Assembly (NCBI GenBank): GCA_948099385.1
Contig: CANUEZ040000151.1
Location: 5,588,001-5,652,000 of the forward strand
Reading direction: 5' to 3'
From: Fasciola hepatica
Taxonomy: Eukaryota > Platyhelminthes > Trematoda > Plagiorchiida > Fasciolidae
Length of the DNA stretch: 64,000 nucleotides
This document shows, in pieces, positions 35,106-46,828 of the stretch (the first letter of the stretch is position 1; each line of letters begins with the position of its first letter). The notes beneath the pieces were generated by a model. That model was not told the origin of the DNA. It made no database searches and was given only the letters and a program-made list of their open reading frames with translations. The position numbers were made by a program, and so were the translations under genes.

Positions 35106-35345
35106 GTCATCATCATCATCATCATCGTACAGCGTTAAACAGTAGGGCAAGCCCTACTGACCACTGCCTTTCTCATCATGTTGCACGTTGAATTAAAAAG
35201 TATGAATATACAGGATGGACAGGGACTGGACCTACATGGGTGGGGAAAGAAAAGAATGCCCTAGTAGCCAACACACGGAATACACAGTCTAACTGTACAA
35301 ACGTACACCGATCAAACATTCTGATTCGATAGAAAGTGACAACAC
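35106..35345 (-). mobile_element. RTE-like copy E, 3' end with ATG tail
   Basis: This segment matches the 3' non-coding ends of copies B and C (for example TTTCTCATCATGTTGCACG and the TACACAGTCTAACTGTACAA block). At its left end a CAT run (35,108-35,126 on plus), read ATG on minus, forms the microsatellite tail typical of RTE elements. Only about 240 bases are present, so the copy is strongly 5' truncated, as expected of target-primed insertion. It probably inserted into the CR1-like fragment to its left. Confidence 0.75.
35140..35159 (-). other. Perfect 9-bp-stem hairpin at RTE 3' end
   Basis: CAGTAGGGC, two bases, then GCCCTACTG form a perfect inverted repeat 13 bases inside the ATG tail. 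In copies B and C the same place has a degenerate version. A stem near the 3' end is a plausible recognition site for the element's own RT. Confidence 0.6.
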
Positions 35346-35717
35346 GATTATGGATTATGAGTAGAATATTTTGCTCATTCTAAAAGCATAAATTAGAGCT
35401 GTCTATAAATATTTTACATGCTTCCCCCAGTTTCCTAGACTACAATCCAAAGCAATATAGAAATTTGTAAACCCCACCTCCCCAGCATTAAAAAAGGAAC
35501 GGCCATTAAAAAAGGGGTAAAACCATAAACCTAGACCAATCTTCCTTTACCAAAACACCCAGTAGTTCAATCCCGCCTTACTAGATAGTGTCTGAACATA
35601 CGGGCTAAAATGTAGCCCGAATGAAGTATTGGGATTGTTATGTGTGAAACGGTTTGACCAGATGACTTGTTGCCCGTAGAAAATGAGAATTAGGTGAGAT
35701 ATTGTAGTTCGATATAT
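35346..35717. other. No recognised gene, AT-rich
   Basis: This is unassigned sequence between the RTE 3' end and the inverted copy D. No domain, terminal repeat or RNA gene is visible. Confidence 0.4.
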
Positions 35718-37898
35718 GTCGATACTCGCAACGATTCATTGTCAAATAGTGTCGGGAATAATCCTTTGTCTCGTAACTCACATTTTCTCAAGCCTCGTCA
35801 GCCTCTGAATCCCGGCTCCTTCAACGTGCGTACACTCATGCAGCCCAGTCAGTAGGCGTACCTAGCCCTCACATTAGATTCTGTGAAGATTGATGTCTGC
35901 TGCTTAAGCGAAACGCGTATCCAGGATTCGAGCAGTGTGATTCAACTAACTGCTCCTGGTATCTTATCGAGGTATTTCTTGCGCACCTCAGGAGACGAAG
36001 CAGCTAGAGTTGTGGGTCAACGTGTTGTAGGAATAGTCTTGACTGAGAAGGCTGAGGCTGCCCTTTTAGACTGGATCCCTGTTAACAGTCGTTCATGTGC
36101 TGTGAGACTCCAGGGGTCGGTTGGCGTTCGAAAGGATAGTTGTGTTAGGCGCAATTTGTTTGTGATCTCGGCACACACCCCAACAGACTGCAGCTCAGAC
36201 GCGCAGAAACATGAGTTCCATGAAAAACTCGCCACTCTCGTTCGCAGGAGCAAATGTTCTGACATTGTAGTGCTAGCTGGCGATTTCAATGCACAAGTTT
36301 GTAAACTCAGTGCGTCAGAAGCCTGTTTAGGTGGGCGTTGTGCTTTACCCGCTGAGCGTATAGATAACGGGGATAGACTTCTCCAGTTTTATGCAGACAA
36401 TCAATTGTTCTTGTCTATCACCAATTTCCGACACAGCTCGCGTCGCACAGCGACATGGCGCTCTAACTCTACAGGTACTTTTAGTCAAATTGATCATATC
36501 GCCGTAAGCTACCGCTGGCGCAGTTCTGCTCAGAACTGTACATCTTACTGGTCCACGTACATATAGGCTGACAGTGCATTAGTTTTAATGCGATTATCTC
36601 TGCAGCTCCATGGTCATCGTCGCAAACCGCAAACCCGATTAGCCGTGCAACGTTTGTGTGATCCAGAAGTACGCACCCGTTATGAGCAGAAGTTAGCACA
36701 TGAGCTAGGATCTACGACGAACAGTGATGTAGATGAGCATTGGGCTCATATGAAAAAGGCGATGCACGTGGCAGCAGGTTTTGCCTATGCTCCTAGATTC
36801 GTTGTCCATCAAAGACACTGGATCTCGCAAGAGTCGCTGAGTATAATGGAGCAAAAGCGTCAGCTCTCGAACCGCAAGGAGATGAATAAGATGCGGAGAA
36901 AGCTACAAAGGCAAGTTACGTAAAGCCTTAAGAATAATCACTAAAATTGGTGGGTGAAGGCAGCCGAAGAAATGGAAATAGCAGCTGTTTCAGGTAACAG
37001 TCAGAGACTGTTCAAATTTATTCGTGACACTGGTGGACGGCGCATCCAGGTCAGTGAAACGATTTGCGATATAAATGGAGAACCCATCTATATCAAACAG
37101 CAAAGGCTTGACCGTTGGGCCGAATACTTCAAGGAACAGTTTAGCTGGCCGCACGCTGGTGTAGTTACTCCCGTGTCAACAACTGCGACTCCTTGGGTGG
37201 TATCACTTGAGCCTCCATCAGAAGTAGAAGTAGAGTCATGTATTCGGTTACTAATGCGGGGGAAAGCGGCAGGTCCCGGCGAGCTTTCCTCAGTTCTTTC
37301 CAAACTGGTCCACCCAGTTGATAAGATCAGTTACCGTCTTACTCCGTGACATTTGGAACGCGGAGCGTATTCCGTTAATATGGAGCGAGTCATTGATTGT
37401 TCCCATCTTCAAGAGGGGAATACCCAATGACTGTGGTAATCATCGTGGGATTAGCTTAATTCCGATAGTCACCAAAGTGTTATCCTCGATTCTGCTGCAC
37501 CGTCTTACGCCCACTCACGAGAGGAAAGCCCGCAAGCAGCAGGCTGGATCCCGCCCAGGTCGGGGATGCATCGGCCAGATTTTTACTCTTCGCCGAATAC
37601 TTGAAACGCGTCACATGCACCGCCGACCGACAGTAATGGTTTCCTTAGACCTGGAAGGCGCCTTCGATTCAGTTGATCGAACGGCGCTTTTCATTGTTCT
37701 TCATCGAAAAGGTATGCCTTAGAAGTTCGTGAACCTACTGAGATCATTGTATTTTCATACTTCTGGCCGCGTTAGAGTTTACGGTGAACTATCCGGTCGG
37801 TTCGGAACGATCAGTGGTGTTCGACAGGGATGTCCTATGTCTCCATTCCTGTTCAACTTCGTCATAGACGAAATAATGGAGAGTGCGCTGTAAAATCT
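35718..37898 (+). repeat. Long inverted repeat, right arm (2,181 bp)
   Basis: This is the partner of 26,031-28,211. Its left edge is in the 5' non-coding part of the element (GTCGATACTCGC) and its right edge is set by the truncation of copy A. Confidence 0.9.
35883..36566 (+). pseudogene. RTE-like endonuclease, copy D
   Basis: This is the 227-codon APE-type endonuclease on plus with SETR, GDFNA and QIDHIAV motifs, the same protein as in copy A. It is closed by the shared TAG at 36,564-36,566; the next codons (ADSALVLMRLSLQL) continue the linker in the same frame. The start Met follows directly on the 5' region and has no obvious context of its own, so the true protein may begin further upstream. 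Confidence 0.8.
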
Positions 37899-37905
37899 TC
37901 GGGAT
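37318..37905 (+). pseudogene. RTE-like reverse transcriptase front half, copy D
   Basis: The frame reads WNAERIPLIWSESLIVPIFK, QQAGSRPGRGCIGQIF and MVSLDLEGAFDSVDRTAL, then a TAG at 37,720 and KFVNLLRSLYFHTSGRV, GVRQGCPMSPFLFNFVIDEI and a TAA at 37,891. It is +1 relative to the linker frame. The catalytic YADD block is missing because the copy ends first. It cannot work. Confidence 0.8.
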
Positions 37906-37940
37906 GTAGGCGTCGAACTAGGAAATATGGGAAAGCTATG

Positions 37941-38375
37941 CGGTGGACAGCTTCCTTCCTCAGCTTTCTGCTTAGTATAAGCAGGTGATACAACACCGCC
38001 GTTCCATTACAGTGACTATTCCGTGTGTCAAAACTCCATGTTAGGCTTATGATAAAATGCCCGTCCGTCGTTTCCAAGTGACTTCCAGCCGAGCTTACTT
38101 CTCGTTCATCTTCAACCGAGGGGGCATTTCTCCCGTTCGATTATCACTGAATTCTTGATCATATAATCCAACTAGATATTGTTCAGTCTGCGGAACCTCT
38201 GCATAAGCCAGGAGTATATCCACTTGGTGCAGTTGGAAGTTACCCAGCGGGCCACCAAGAGCCTGTCCCAATGGTGTGCGGTCAGCTTAAGGATTAATCT
38301 CCTCACCTCCCCAATACTCAAAACCCAATGTGATTCTGGTTCGTCTAAACCGATCAGAAAGCCCGCAGGGAAATG
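37941..38375. other. No recognised gene
   Basis: This is unassigned sequence between RTE copy D and the BEL-like remnant. Open frames here are mirror images of the RTE frame or lack motifs. Confidence 0.4.
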
Positions 38376-38949
38376 CTATACAGGAGTGGAATAAACAACA
38401 TCTAAGCGACCAAAAACAGCAATAACTTTGGTGTTGGGAACCTTGGCTGACACTTTAAGAGCCAAAAGAATGGTGTAGGCTCCTGCCACGTCCGTTGCTT
38501 TCCCTTCACTTAGAGGTTTTAGGCGGAACCGCCCAAAGCCGCACCTTAGAAATGTGTTACATGCAACACTGCTGAAGCGTGTCTCTGATTCCTTTCCCAT
38601 TTAACCCAATAGTTTGGCCAAATCACCACGAGTGGTAGATGTGTCAGCTCCAGTTTTTGGAAGTACACTGACTACAGCAGATTGGTTTGGAATTTCGAAG
38701 GCTGCGGGCACAAAGCCCAGGCCAACCCCGTAGACGTTCAGGAAAATTCGGCTCGAAACATTAGGCGCTGGAGTTCTTCTCTTGTCGTGTAGCGTTGTGG
38801 GTACCTGTACATTTCCGACTTTTACCATGCTTTTCAACGTCCCTTGGTGAAACATTCCTTCTTTGTACCGACGTTTTATTGTAAAACACACACACCTTTT
38901 TGGTCGTCATCACCGCGCAATACGAAAAGGCCGTCAATAAATCTTTCAT
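38376..38949 (-). pseudogene. BEL/Pao-like zinc finger and protease remnant
   Basis: Read on minus, a Cys-rich stretch (CVFYNKTS, then RKCTGTHN) is followed in another frame by GVGLGFVPAAFEIPNQSAVV and LPKTGADTSTTRGDLAKLLG. In BEL elements gag zinc fingers are followed by an aspartic protease whose active site is D-T/S-G-A/S-D; here the first Asp would be Lys. A further frame (GKESETRFSSVACNTFL and SAKVPNTKVIAVFGRLDVV) fits the rest of that protease domain. The match is by pattern only and the sequence is badly eroded. Confidence 0.4.
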
Positions 38950-41650
38950 TCCGGCACGGTTTTATCTTCTAATTTGGAGTGTCTTGGAAATATGTCGGTC
39001 AGAACTAACTGTGAGGAACAAAAAATTTTAGAATCTTCCACGGCGTCTTTTGGCACTTTGCTCAATACCATCCTGTTCTGCTCAACGGATGGCTGTCAGA
39101 CCGAAATGAACTGAAGACGTTGGCGGATATTGGCTCTTTGGCGCTCATTTCCTGATCACAAGAACACTGAACAACTGTGAGTTTGTGTCTCACCTTTTGT
39201 TTCATTTTAATTCTTAATGTACATACCCTTTTGGTCTTTTATCACCGCACGCTCCTCCGCCTATCTTAGTTTGCTAGTGTCGCCGTCGATGTTGTTGACA
39301 GTAACTTAGTGTGCCACATAGAAAAAGTAGTACGCTACAGCGCGTCTGTGCCAGTGACTAAAATTCCCTCCTCCACAAGCCTTCTTATTCGGACACATTT
39401 CAGCCCAGTGGTAGAACACAAAAGGATAAATCGTAGCTCCAGCCTAACCGCGGAATCCCGGCGATCCTCCGTAGTGAAGCTCTGAATCTGATGTTAGTCC
39501 TCAAGACTATGTTGTCCTTGCAGGTCAGACACTCTATCTTACTGGTGGATAGAACTTTGGTCTTTCTAAGCGTGAAACCTTCTTTAGTTGGCCAATCCAC
39601 CGCTGAATTCTGAGCCTGAAGCAAGTAAGTTTGCCGATTTTCCTACAGGCGAGCTTTTGAGGGGGCAACTTGGCACGGGCCACGAAAGTTGGGCGCTCGG
39701 TTACTTCGATAAGTGTTTTTCGATGTTTTTACCCGGTCTCTGATATAAAACTTGGCAACTTTGGCTTTGACGGTGTGCGCCGAATTGGGATCAGCGGCAC
39801 TTCATAAACGTTCCAGTGTACCGGCACTACTTATCAATTGGATCAGGTAAGTCGTTACCGATTCCTTTTCCGCCCCGGGTGTGGTCACTTCTTCAGGCCT
39901 GGATCTTACTACCAAGCGCCGCTGACTGCGTTGTCTTTGGGCTAGTTTGTGCCTCGTTCTGGCAGGGTACAGGAGGCAACCGATAACGTCTTCCTTTATT
40001 GGCCCCTCATGGTAATAAAAATGATAGGGCGCTGATCATCATCTCAGGCTCAAATTTCTACTTTTTCCTTGAACTGTCCGAACGGCTTGGTATATTTCGA
40101 ATGAGAGATATCAAAAATCGGAATCTCGCATCTAGGAGAATCATGTCCAGCCATTTAATGTTTCAGTCAATCCGTTTCATTGGCCTTATCCGACAAGGAA
40201 TTCACTTGCTGCGGTGGACTCTCACAAACGGAACTCCCTCCACAAGGAAGAACACATTTTTGCACCGCCGGAAATCTGATGCACTAGTGTCCACCTAAAT
40301 GCATTTCACTGTGTGAGTCCTCCTCAAGCACCTGGTATGCCTAAGGACTTAGAGCAACAGCTGCTTTTCTCTTAGCCACCGCCGCTGGCAGCATGGCTTC
40401 TGAAGCTTCCAGTTTGAGCTGAGTAGCCTCTAGCTGTAGTATAGTATCACACAACGGGTACCAATTTCTAGCTTAAAAGCCACATATGGAAGGAGGACTT
40501 ACGTGAAAAATGCTCCATCGGCTTCAGCTAGCGATCGCCGTTAGCAAAGTCATGCACGATTTTGCACATTGTTGAAGGAAAAAACACAAATAAAGGTGGA
40601 AAGAATAGGGACCATAGTTTCGACCACGGACAAGGGGTGCCAAACCCAGATTCACTGTTAGCCACAAGATCTTCCTCATGGCAAAACAGCTTCTAGACAG
40701 TGGGAATGTTTCACATTGGATCAATGGTCGGAAGTCCAGAACAGAGCCTAGTGTTGTCACGACAGCCTGCCCTTGACTGTCTCAAATTGCACGAAATCGA
40801 TCACGACTCCATCTGATGCAAATTTCAAAGCAGGTGGACCCGAGGATCATAACGCCGATCCGGCGATAGTCGGGGAATCGTTTCTTCTGCCAGTGCGGCA
40901 TCATGATAATCAGCGCGTAAGTACAAAGAGCGGTGCGAATATTCACTTGAAGGTAATTCGTCTCGGGCTGACGCAAGGACATGTACTCACCGAGTACTCA
41001 AGGGGTTCGGACCCAACCGAGCCTTAGGCGCTCGATACCAACCGAATCGCCAATTTCCATTCGAGCAAAGTGAAAGTAAGGCCAGCTGAACCCGATCAAG
41101 TAAGAACAACGACGGCATAAGCAAAAGAAAAGGGAAACGAAGAAAGGTGAAATGCACCTCATTTGAGGTCGTTCGGGTTTGATCTTCAGGAGGGAATTTG
41201 TAACTGCTGTGCTCCGGTGGCGCTAACAGTGCATACTCATCCATAACGGTCGGTGCCACCGTTGAGACTTTCAACGTCGATTACTGCTCATTTTTTGCAG
41301 AGGGCTGTGATTCCATCGGATTGGTAAATGATTCGGGTATCCAGCTCCAGAAAGGGGTTTTCATCCAACTAACGGAGGTCAGATTTTCGACAGTTTCTTG
41401 CGCACCTGAAAGGTAAAGAACACTTTGATGGCTGTACCTATGTCCCTGCTCAGGCACCCGCAATTCAGAGAGCTTTGAGAGCGCCTTGAAATGCCACTAG
41501 TACCTGCTTCACTTTTTAAATAAGCTTGCCCAGTTTGCCTTACATGAAAAAGGAATCCGCAATCCTGTCACTTTCTTCTATAATTCTGGGCTTGGTCTCT
41601 CCCATGCCGCCGCCGGCAAAGAAGACCGTTCAATATTTACCTCATATAAG
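38950..41650. other. No recognised gene
   Basis: No domain is recognisable over 2.7 kb. Parts may be the eroded front of the BEL remnant at 41.7 kb or the far end of the one at 38.4 kb, but no RT motif could be found in any frame I read. Confidence 0.35.
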
Positions 41651-42150
41651 TTGAGGTTGCGATGTATGAAAAAAGCGGCTCATGACAGGCAATCTGAAGC
41701 TTCCATTTTTGTTGGAATGGGCTTGACAAGCGAACGCTCACCACGTTGGACCGCGGGGCTGCTTGTATTTGTTGGCGCACCAGAAGCTGGGTACGGTGCG
41801 TCTGAGTGTTTGCAGTTCTCGTCAGGTCATTTTTCTAATGTAGGAAATTATTCGATAGCGTCGCACAAATTTTTAAATGTGTCACCACCTGAACCGGTGA
41901 CAGAAGTTCTTATGACGCAGTTGATGGACTACACTGATGATGAACTGCAAATGCAAGTTAGTCTTGTCGTTCCACTGACGGATTCCGCCATTTTTTTTGA
42001 AGTGTTTCGCTGGTGTAACCGCGATGTACCTTTGACGCCAACGGGAGTCGACCTATAAGGAACAGTGCATCAGACCACCGGTGGCGATATGGGCCAACTG
42101 ACCAGAATCCAGTGGATTTCTTCTCTAGAGCTGCAGCCAGTTAGCTGACA
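41651..42150 (+). pseudogene. BEL/Pao-like RNase H remnant
   Basis: LLVFVGAPEAGYGASECL at about 41,755-41,810 resembles the BEL RNase H opening (usually FSDASxxGYGA; the first Asp is replaced by Gly). At 42,068-42,146 a shifted frame reads DHRWRYGPTDQNPVDFFSRA, a close fit to the closing BEL RNase H motif WxxVPTxxNPADxxSRG. The middle of the domain is hard to read. It would have removed the RNA template during reverse transcription; it is inactive. Confidence 0.6.
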
Positions 42151-42689
42151 CAAAAATGAGTCTTAAGTCACGGTACAAATTTGGAGCAGGCCCATACAAG
42201 TTTGGCCATGCATGCTTATGCTCATATCTGCATTGTCAAAAGTTCATTTCTGTTCAGTTCCGTTCGTTTCAGTTTGTACGGGACAGACAATGGCCACGGC
42301 CAATAGGGCTTCTAGAATTCCTTTGATGGTGAGCACCCCAGAAGTGAAAGAAATTCATTGTACTAATATTCGCAAATGCAACATCTGCCTCACGGAGAAC
42401 TCAGAGTGGCACTACTCAGCGTGAATTGAAATAACGTTTGCAGTCTCTTGTCTTTGACGAGTCACAGGCTTCATTCTAGTGGCAAAGTTCGAAAGGTGAT
42501 GTACTACCAGCTTGGGACTTCTCGGATTGACGCTCGGTTTCACTGATCAGGCAAACCCAGTATCAGTATTTTGTAGTAGCCGTAGGCAAAACCTGATGCC
42601 TCCAAGCCTCTCCGTGAATAGGAACTTGATTTACTCATGTTGCCGTGTTTCTGCAGCACCTAGGGTAGTGAACGAGTTGTTACTCATCC

Positions 42690-42967
42690 TGTTTCTGCAC
42701 TGTAAATTAAGTGAACTGAATGTAGAGCATTATCATAGGGCGAACGGTCATTTAGGAGCACCTAGCATTCTTAAGTCGGATAGAAAACTGTTTTGGATCG
42801 TAGAAGGTGTCAGGATATCTTGTTTTATTATGTCATGGAGTCCTTTGGATATCAGAAGTTGTGTTCATGACGCCCCCCTATATGGCTATTTTTTTCAACA
42901 AAATGCGATGTGTTCAAAACTGGTTTGGATTATTCTGCTCTGTTTTAACCCGATAAAAGTTTGGTAG
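42690..42967 (+). pseudogene. BEL/Pao-like integrase zinc-binding remnant
   Basis: HYHRANGHLG followed by ILKSDRKLFWIVEGVRIS at about 42,730-42,825 resembles the HHCC zinc-binding start of BEL integrase, with His spaced six residues from His and the FWIxxG block. The expected CxxC does not follow, and the catalytic core is absent. Together with the RNase H remnant 600 bases upstream it marks a decayed plus-strand BEL element. Confidence 0.5.
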
Positions 42968-44710
42968 TTTCCACATATTTGTAAATTGCTTTTCTGCAAT
43001 GATTTTTAGGCGGCCCATTGATATTTAACCAGCGCTTCCACTTATGGCTTCTTGGTTCTGAGGTTCATCTGCAGTCGTTTTGTTCCTTTTGCTACGCGAC
43101 TGGGTAATGAGGCCGCAGTGGACTCACAGCTATCTTGAAATGACCTCACCATTGCCCTCGGCCCTCTTCCTGAGGTAGTTTTAAAACTTGAGACGGATGT
43201 CCTTGATCTCAAAAACACCACTTGGATCCAAAAGCCCGCTACGGAGCCCATGAGGACAGTGGTAACTCGCATCATACCACAGCAAATAGCAACTCAGAAA
43301 GCCTCCAGGATATCGGAAAGGCAAATTAGTATCGCACTGGGGAGCTATGAGACTTTGAGGTCGGCTCTATATGCATCGCTAATTGGGGTCTTTCTGATAA
43401 GAAAGTTACCCCAGAGGAGATGCGTAAAACACCTATCAGGGCGTATTTGGCTTATCTTCTAAACAAAGGAGTTCTTGGGTTATTTTTTAGTTGGTGGTGC
43501 CGCCCTTGCTTTGAACTGTTACTCATCAACAACTTTTTTTTACCATAACGACTACCATGTATGATGGCACCACTTGTTCCACCTGCGAGCACTGTCCGCA
43601 CGCCCTCGCACCATCCAAGTCAACACGTTGCCCTGCGCAAGCATTTCGTGTTCTTCTCCTTTGCACGATGTCCGGTACAGTCTTTATCGCGCTACGAACC
43701 GACAACCAGGGGCTTTACGGGAGCACGTGCTTAAAAAACTAGGAGAACTCCAGAAGTTCAAGCCCATCACAGACAATGTCTGATTGCCCCCTCCAGACGG
43801 CCCAAATAATGGAGGTTAGCGACACAGAGCGGGGATTTTACCTGATAGGATTTTTATTTGTGACACGCCGTGCTAGAGAACAGGGATCGGTATCGGATAC
43901 TGGAGGATCCAAAGCCAAACACTATATATTTTCATTGCATTGTTTGAGGTTGAATCCCCTTGGGATCACCAAAGTTCTTAGACTTAACGGATTTACAGTA
44001 TTTCTCAAGATCGAGCCGACTTTCCTATTTCCAGAAGTGCTCTCAGACCCGACTGTTTTGTGGTAAAGTTCGTGGCTTCGCGGAACAACGTATCAGAAAA
44101 TATATAGGTCCATAAATTCACCTGAGACTTTTGGGCTCGCAAAAACAGAAACCTTACAGAACAAACTAAAATACAACTTGAGAGTCCGCCCACAAGTGAA
44201 GAAAAGGCCTTTGAAATTGGGTCGGATGTCCAAGGCTCCTAAACTCCATTGTTTGAGCGTTTCATAGTCTTTTTCGCCATAGCCACAGCATGCTCGCCAC
44301 CTTCACCTTCTCGATACTGCCACTTTCACTTTAATTCCCTTGCCCATCAAACCTTGCCATATAGGGTTCTGGTTCTTTCTGGGCCAAATTCTACCAAAAT
44401 GTCCGGTCCGAGAACATTCACTTTAGGTGCCCCGATAACCGAACCTAAATCCCGGTTATGAGGGTACTGTTTTTCACATATCAGTCTCTCTTGCCTCTTT
44501 CGTTTTACGATTCCTCATAGAATTGATTCGAGTTCAGACCGGTAACCGTAGGCTCAACCTTCATAAGTTCGCTGAATCTGGCGGTTTCCGATTTTTTCGG
44601 TTCGCCAACTTTGTCGTTGCTTATTACATAGTCAAACCATGACTGCCGGTTCTTTACCTTTTATATTCATCCGTTTTTTGCTCCGCTTACCCATCAGATA
44701 AAAGCGACGT
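42968..44710. other. No recognised gene
   Basis: I see nothing assignable. Short frames at 43,557-43,783 and 43,776-44,066 carry no motif. Integrase catalytic blocks that might extend the BEL remnant were looked for and not found. Confidence 0.35.
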
Positions 44711-44712
44711 TC

Positions 44713-44765
44713 GATTTTATTTTTTCTCCGGATAACCCGATGCCTCGGGTGGGACAACGACATAT
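44713..44765 (-). repeat. SINE-like retroposon 3' end, minus
   Basis: On plus, TTTTATTTTTTCTCCGGATAACCCGATGCCTCGGG is very close to the hairpin region at 61,217-61,240 (CGGATAACCCGAGGCATGC). On minus it reads CATCGGGTTATCCGG, a short hairpin, followed by an A-rich end instead of an ATT run. The upstream extent cannot be set. Confidence 0.4.
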
Positions 44766-45658
44766 ATATATCCATGTATACGTTCGTAATTGGTCAAGCC
44801 TCATTCCTGCCTTTTTCGAGTGAATAAACAAGGCACAGGGATACGTGTTACAATAATGCTCGGTTCGGCTTCGGTGGCACTCTTTTACTTCTTAAAACAG
44901 TTCAAGTCAATGTCAACTTGGCGTACACATTAGGTTGTCCCGTTTTCTCCTTCTTCCATCCTTTAGGCCTGGATTTACGTAGCACCTAGTAGTAATAATT
45001 ATTTACTCTGGAGTGTCAAGTTTGCCGTGGCATTAACAGCGACGCACTACTGCGAAAAATCAACACAACCCTTTACCAGGAAACCTACATCTATACCTAC
45101 CACGAATCACCCCTTGTGAGCCCATCTATAAAATATTTAGCGATTGTTTGCTAAACCACCTATTTTAGTTTTGGTTTCCTCCTTGGCTAAGACCCTAAAC
45201 CCCCTTCGTCCGTACTGTGATCCCACTTAGTCAACCCTGTTTGTGACCATCCTAGGTGACTTCCCACAAAATTTTAGCTCTGTTCCGTATCTAGGCTTTT
45301 TAAATTTGCCAAATGATCAGCGGAACTAGTTGATTATCCGAAGTCTACAGTCAAAATGCGCAACTCAAAATGAAGCAGACCGTCCAGTAGGGCTTTGCCA
45401 CGCGAAGCCATACCTCTCCTAGTCACTACGCCATGCTCCGTCGCATTACCGAACATCCAAGATGACGCAAATGGCAAGATTGACAGTCTCTGACAACACC
45501 TTAACTCAGTCGAATCGCGAATTGAGGTTCTTGACGGAGCCACCAGAATTCCAAAACCACTGGCTTAACCCCTCCGGCCATCTATGGTAACTACGGACTG
45601 TGACGTACTTGCCGCGTGTAACTTTATTGGCAGCATACTTGCAGAGGTTTCAAAACGG
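44766..45658. other. No recognised gene
   Basis: This is unassigned; it may hold the 3' end of the Penelope-like remnant. A 69-codon minus frame (45,543-45,334) has no motif I know. Confidence 0.35.
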
Positions 45659-46780
45659 TTAGACTGAACAAGGTGTGGACACAGTGTTCGGAATTACTTT
45701 GATTGCTCCAGTGTTCAGCCAAGCTAGGTGGTGTTCACGGACTCCTTCGGATAAGCATCTGGTCGTACGGCCAATGTACGTTGTCCCACAGGAACAACTA
45801 AAGGAGTACACAGAATGAGGCCATAGAATCTGACACCCTATCCTTTAGTCGTAAATACACATGAGGCATATGGAGCGGCAATATGGAGCTTTCCAGCTTA
45901 AAATGTTTTGTCGACGGCTCCCGATGATCCGCGATGGATAATATCCGCTGGGATATCACCTATGAACGGCGAGCGGATGTATACTGACTTTCTTGGGACA
46001 ACTGTGGTCTTCGCTCCTTCTTCCACTGATCGCATTGCCCTATCAGGGAAACGATCCGGCTATCCATTTTTCAAGGACACATCGCGCAGAGAACGAAGTT
46101 CGTTGTCCAGTGTGTCCTTAGTACAGATTTTGAGCACTCTATTAAACAGGCAACGGATTTAGTTGCGCTTAAACTTGAGTGGCAAGAAACTTTCAAAGTG
46201 AATAAACTTCACATTCCACGTTGCTATCATGTGCACTGAATGTTAAGCTGAGCCACGACGTCGAAAGTGTCTCGTAAACTATGTTTTGCGATTGCAGCTC
46301 TCACTGTCTCCAGTAAGCCAGTTAGCTACCTGGCTGCTGCATGGTAGGATGAGTTACACATGTCTAAAATATGTCCTAAAGGTACGCCTTCCATATGAAC
46401 TTTGGATAAGCATTACAGCCTAGAAGTTATCGTCCCGGTTGGTTGTATCCGTTCGAATGTGGTTAAATCTTTGACCCATTTCTGCTTCAGTGATCGTAAT
46501 CTCGTGGAGATAGACTTTTCTACCTGGATCGTTTTATCCTTGGAGGCTTGGTGAATTTGAAGATGTCACTCAATATTGCTTTCGTCTTTTCTATGTAGGT
46601 GAATTTATCAAGAATTACGAGGCCTGCTTCTTTGTCGGTTCTTGATAAAATAATATCTTTATTTGTCTGTAAATTGTTCAGGCACCTCAAATTCTCCGTC
46701 GGTAATATGCTCTTTGTTGACGGTTTGGTGTCCCGGTATTGGTAGCAAGCTTTAACGAGAGTGAGGTTCAGCTTCTCCAT
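45659..46780 (-). pseudogene. Penelope-like element remnant with GIY-YIG
   Basis: On minus the remnant starts EKLNLTLVKACYQYRDTKPS and ILSRTDKEAGLVILDKFTYI (46,780-46,520), the N-terminal part of Penelope RT. A shifted frame reads VHMEGVPLGHILDMCNSSYH and IAKHSLRDTFDVV (about 46,405-46,245), the first RT block. It then jumps to FNRVLKICTKDTLDNELRSL and VYIRSPFIGDIPADIIHRG, from the end of RT, so the catalytic core is missing. A final frame (about 45,830-45,659) gives SVYSFSCSCGTTYIGRTTR and EGVREHHLAWLNTGAI, the GIY-YIG endonuclease with its following Arg. Penelope elements pair this nuclease with a telomerase-like RT. Confidence 0.75.
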
Positions 46781-46828
46781 CTCTTGTAATGACGATAAGT
46801 CAAAATATGAAACTCAAATCACGCCATT

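Larger units (their letters stand above)
35718..37940 (+). mobile_element. RTE-like copy D, inverted, 3' truncated
   Basis: Copy D lies on plus: end of the 5' region, endonuclease (35,883-36,566), linker (36,588-36,923 and 36,954-37,349) and the first half of RT (37,318 to about 37,905). Homology to copy B ends near 37,938 at GCTATG, just before YADD. It matches copy A without a gap over 2,181 bases but runs about 40 bases further, so it was not copied from A in its present truncated form. The stops after STYI, RQVT, NNH, GMP and MESAL and the frameshift near 37,316 are all the same as in A and B. Confidence 0.85.

Noticed and set aside
35108..35126. CAT run as a possible CRISPR-like or tandem array
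   Set aside because: It is a plain trinucleotide tail at the 3' end of an RTE copy.
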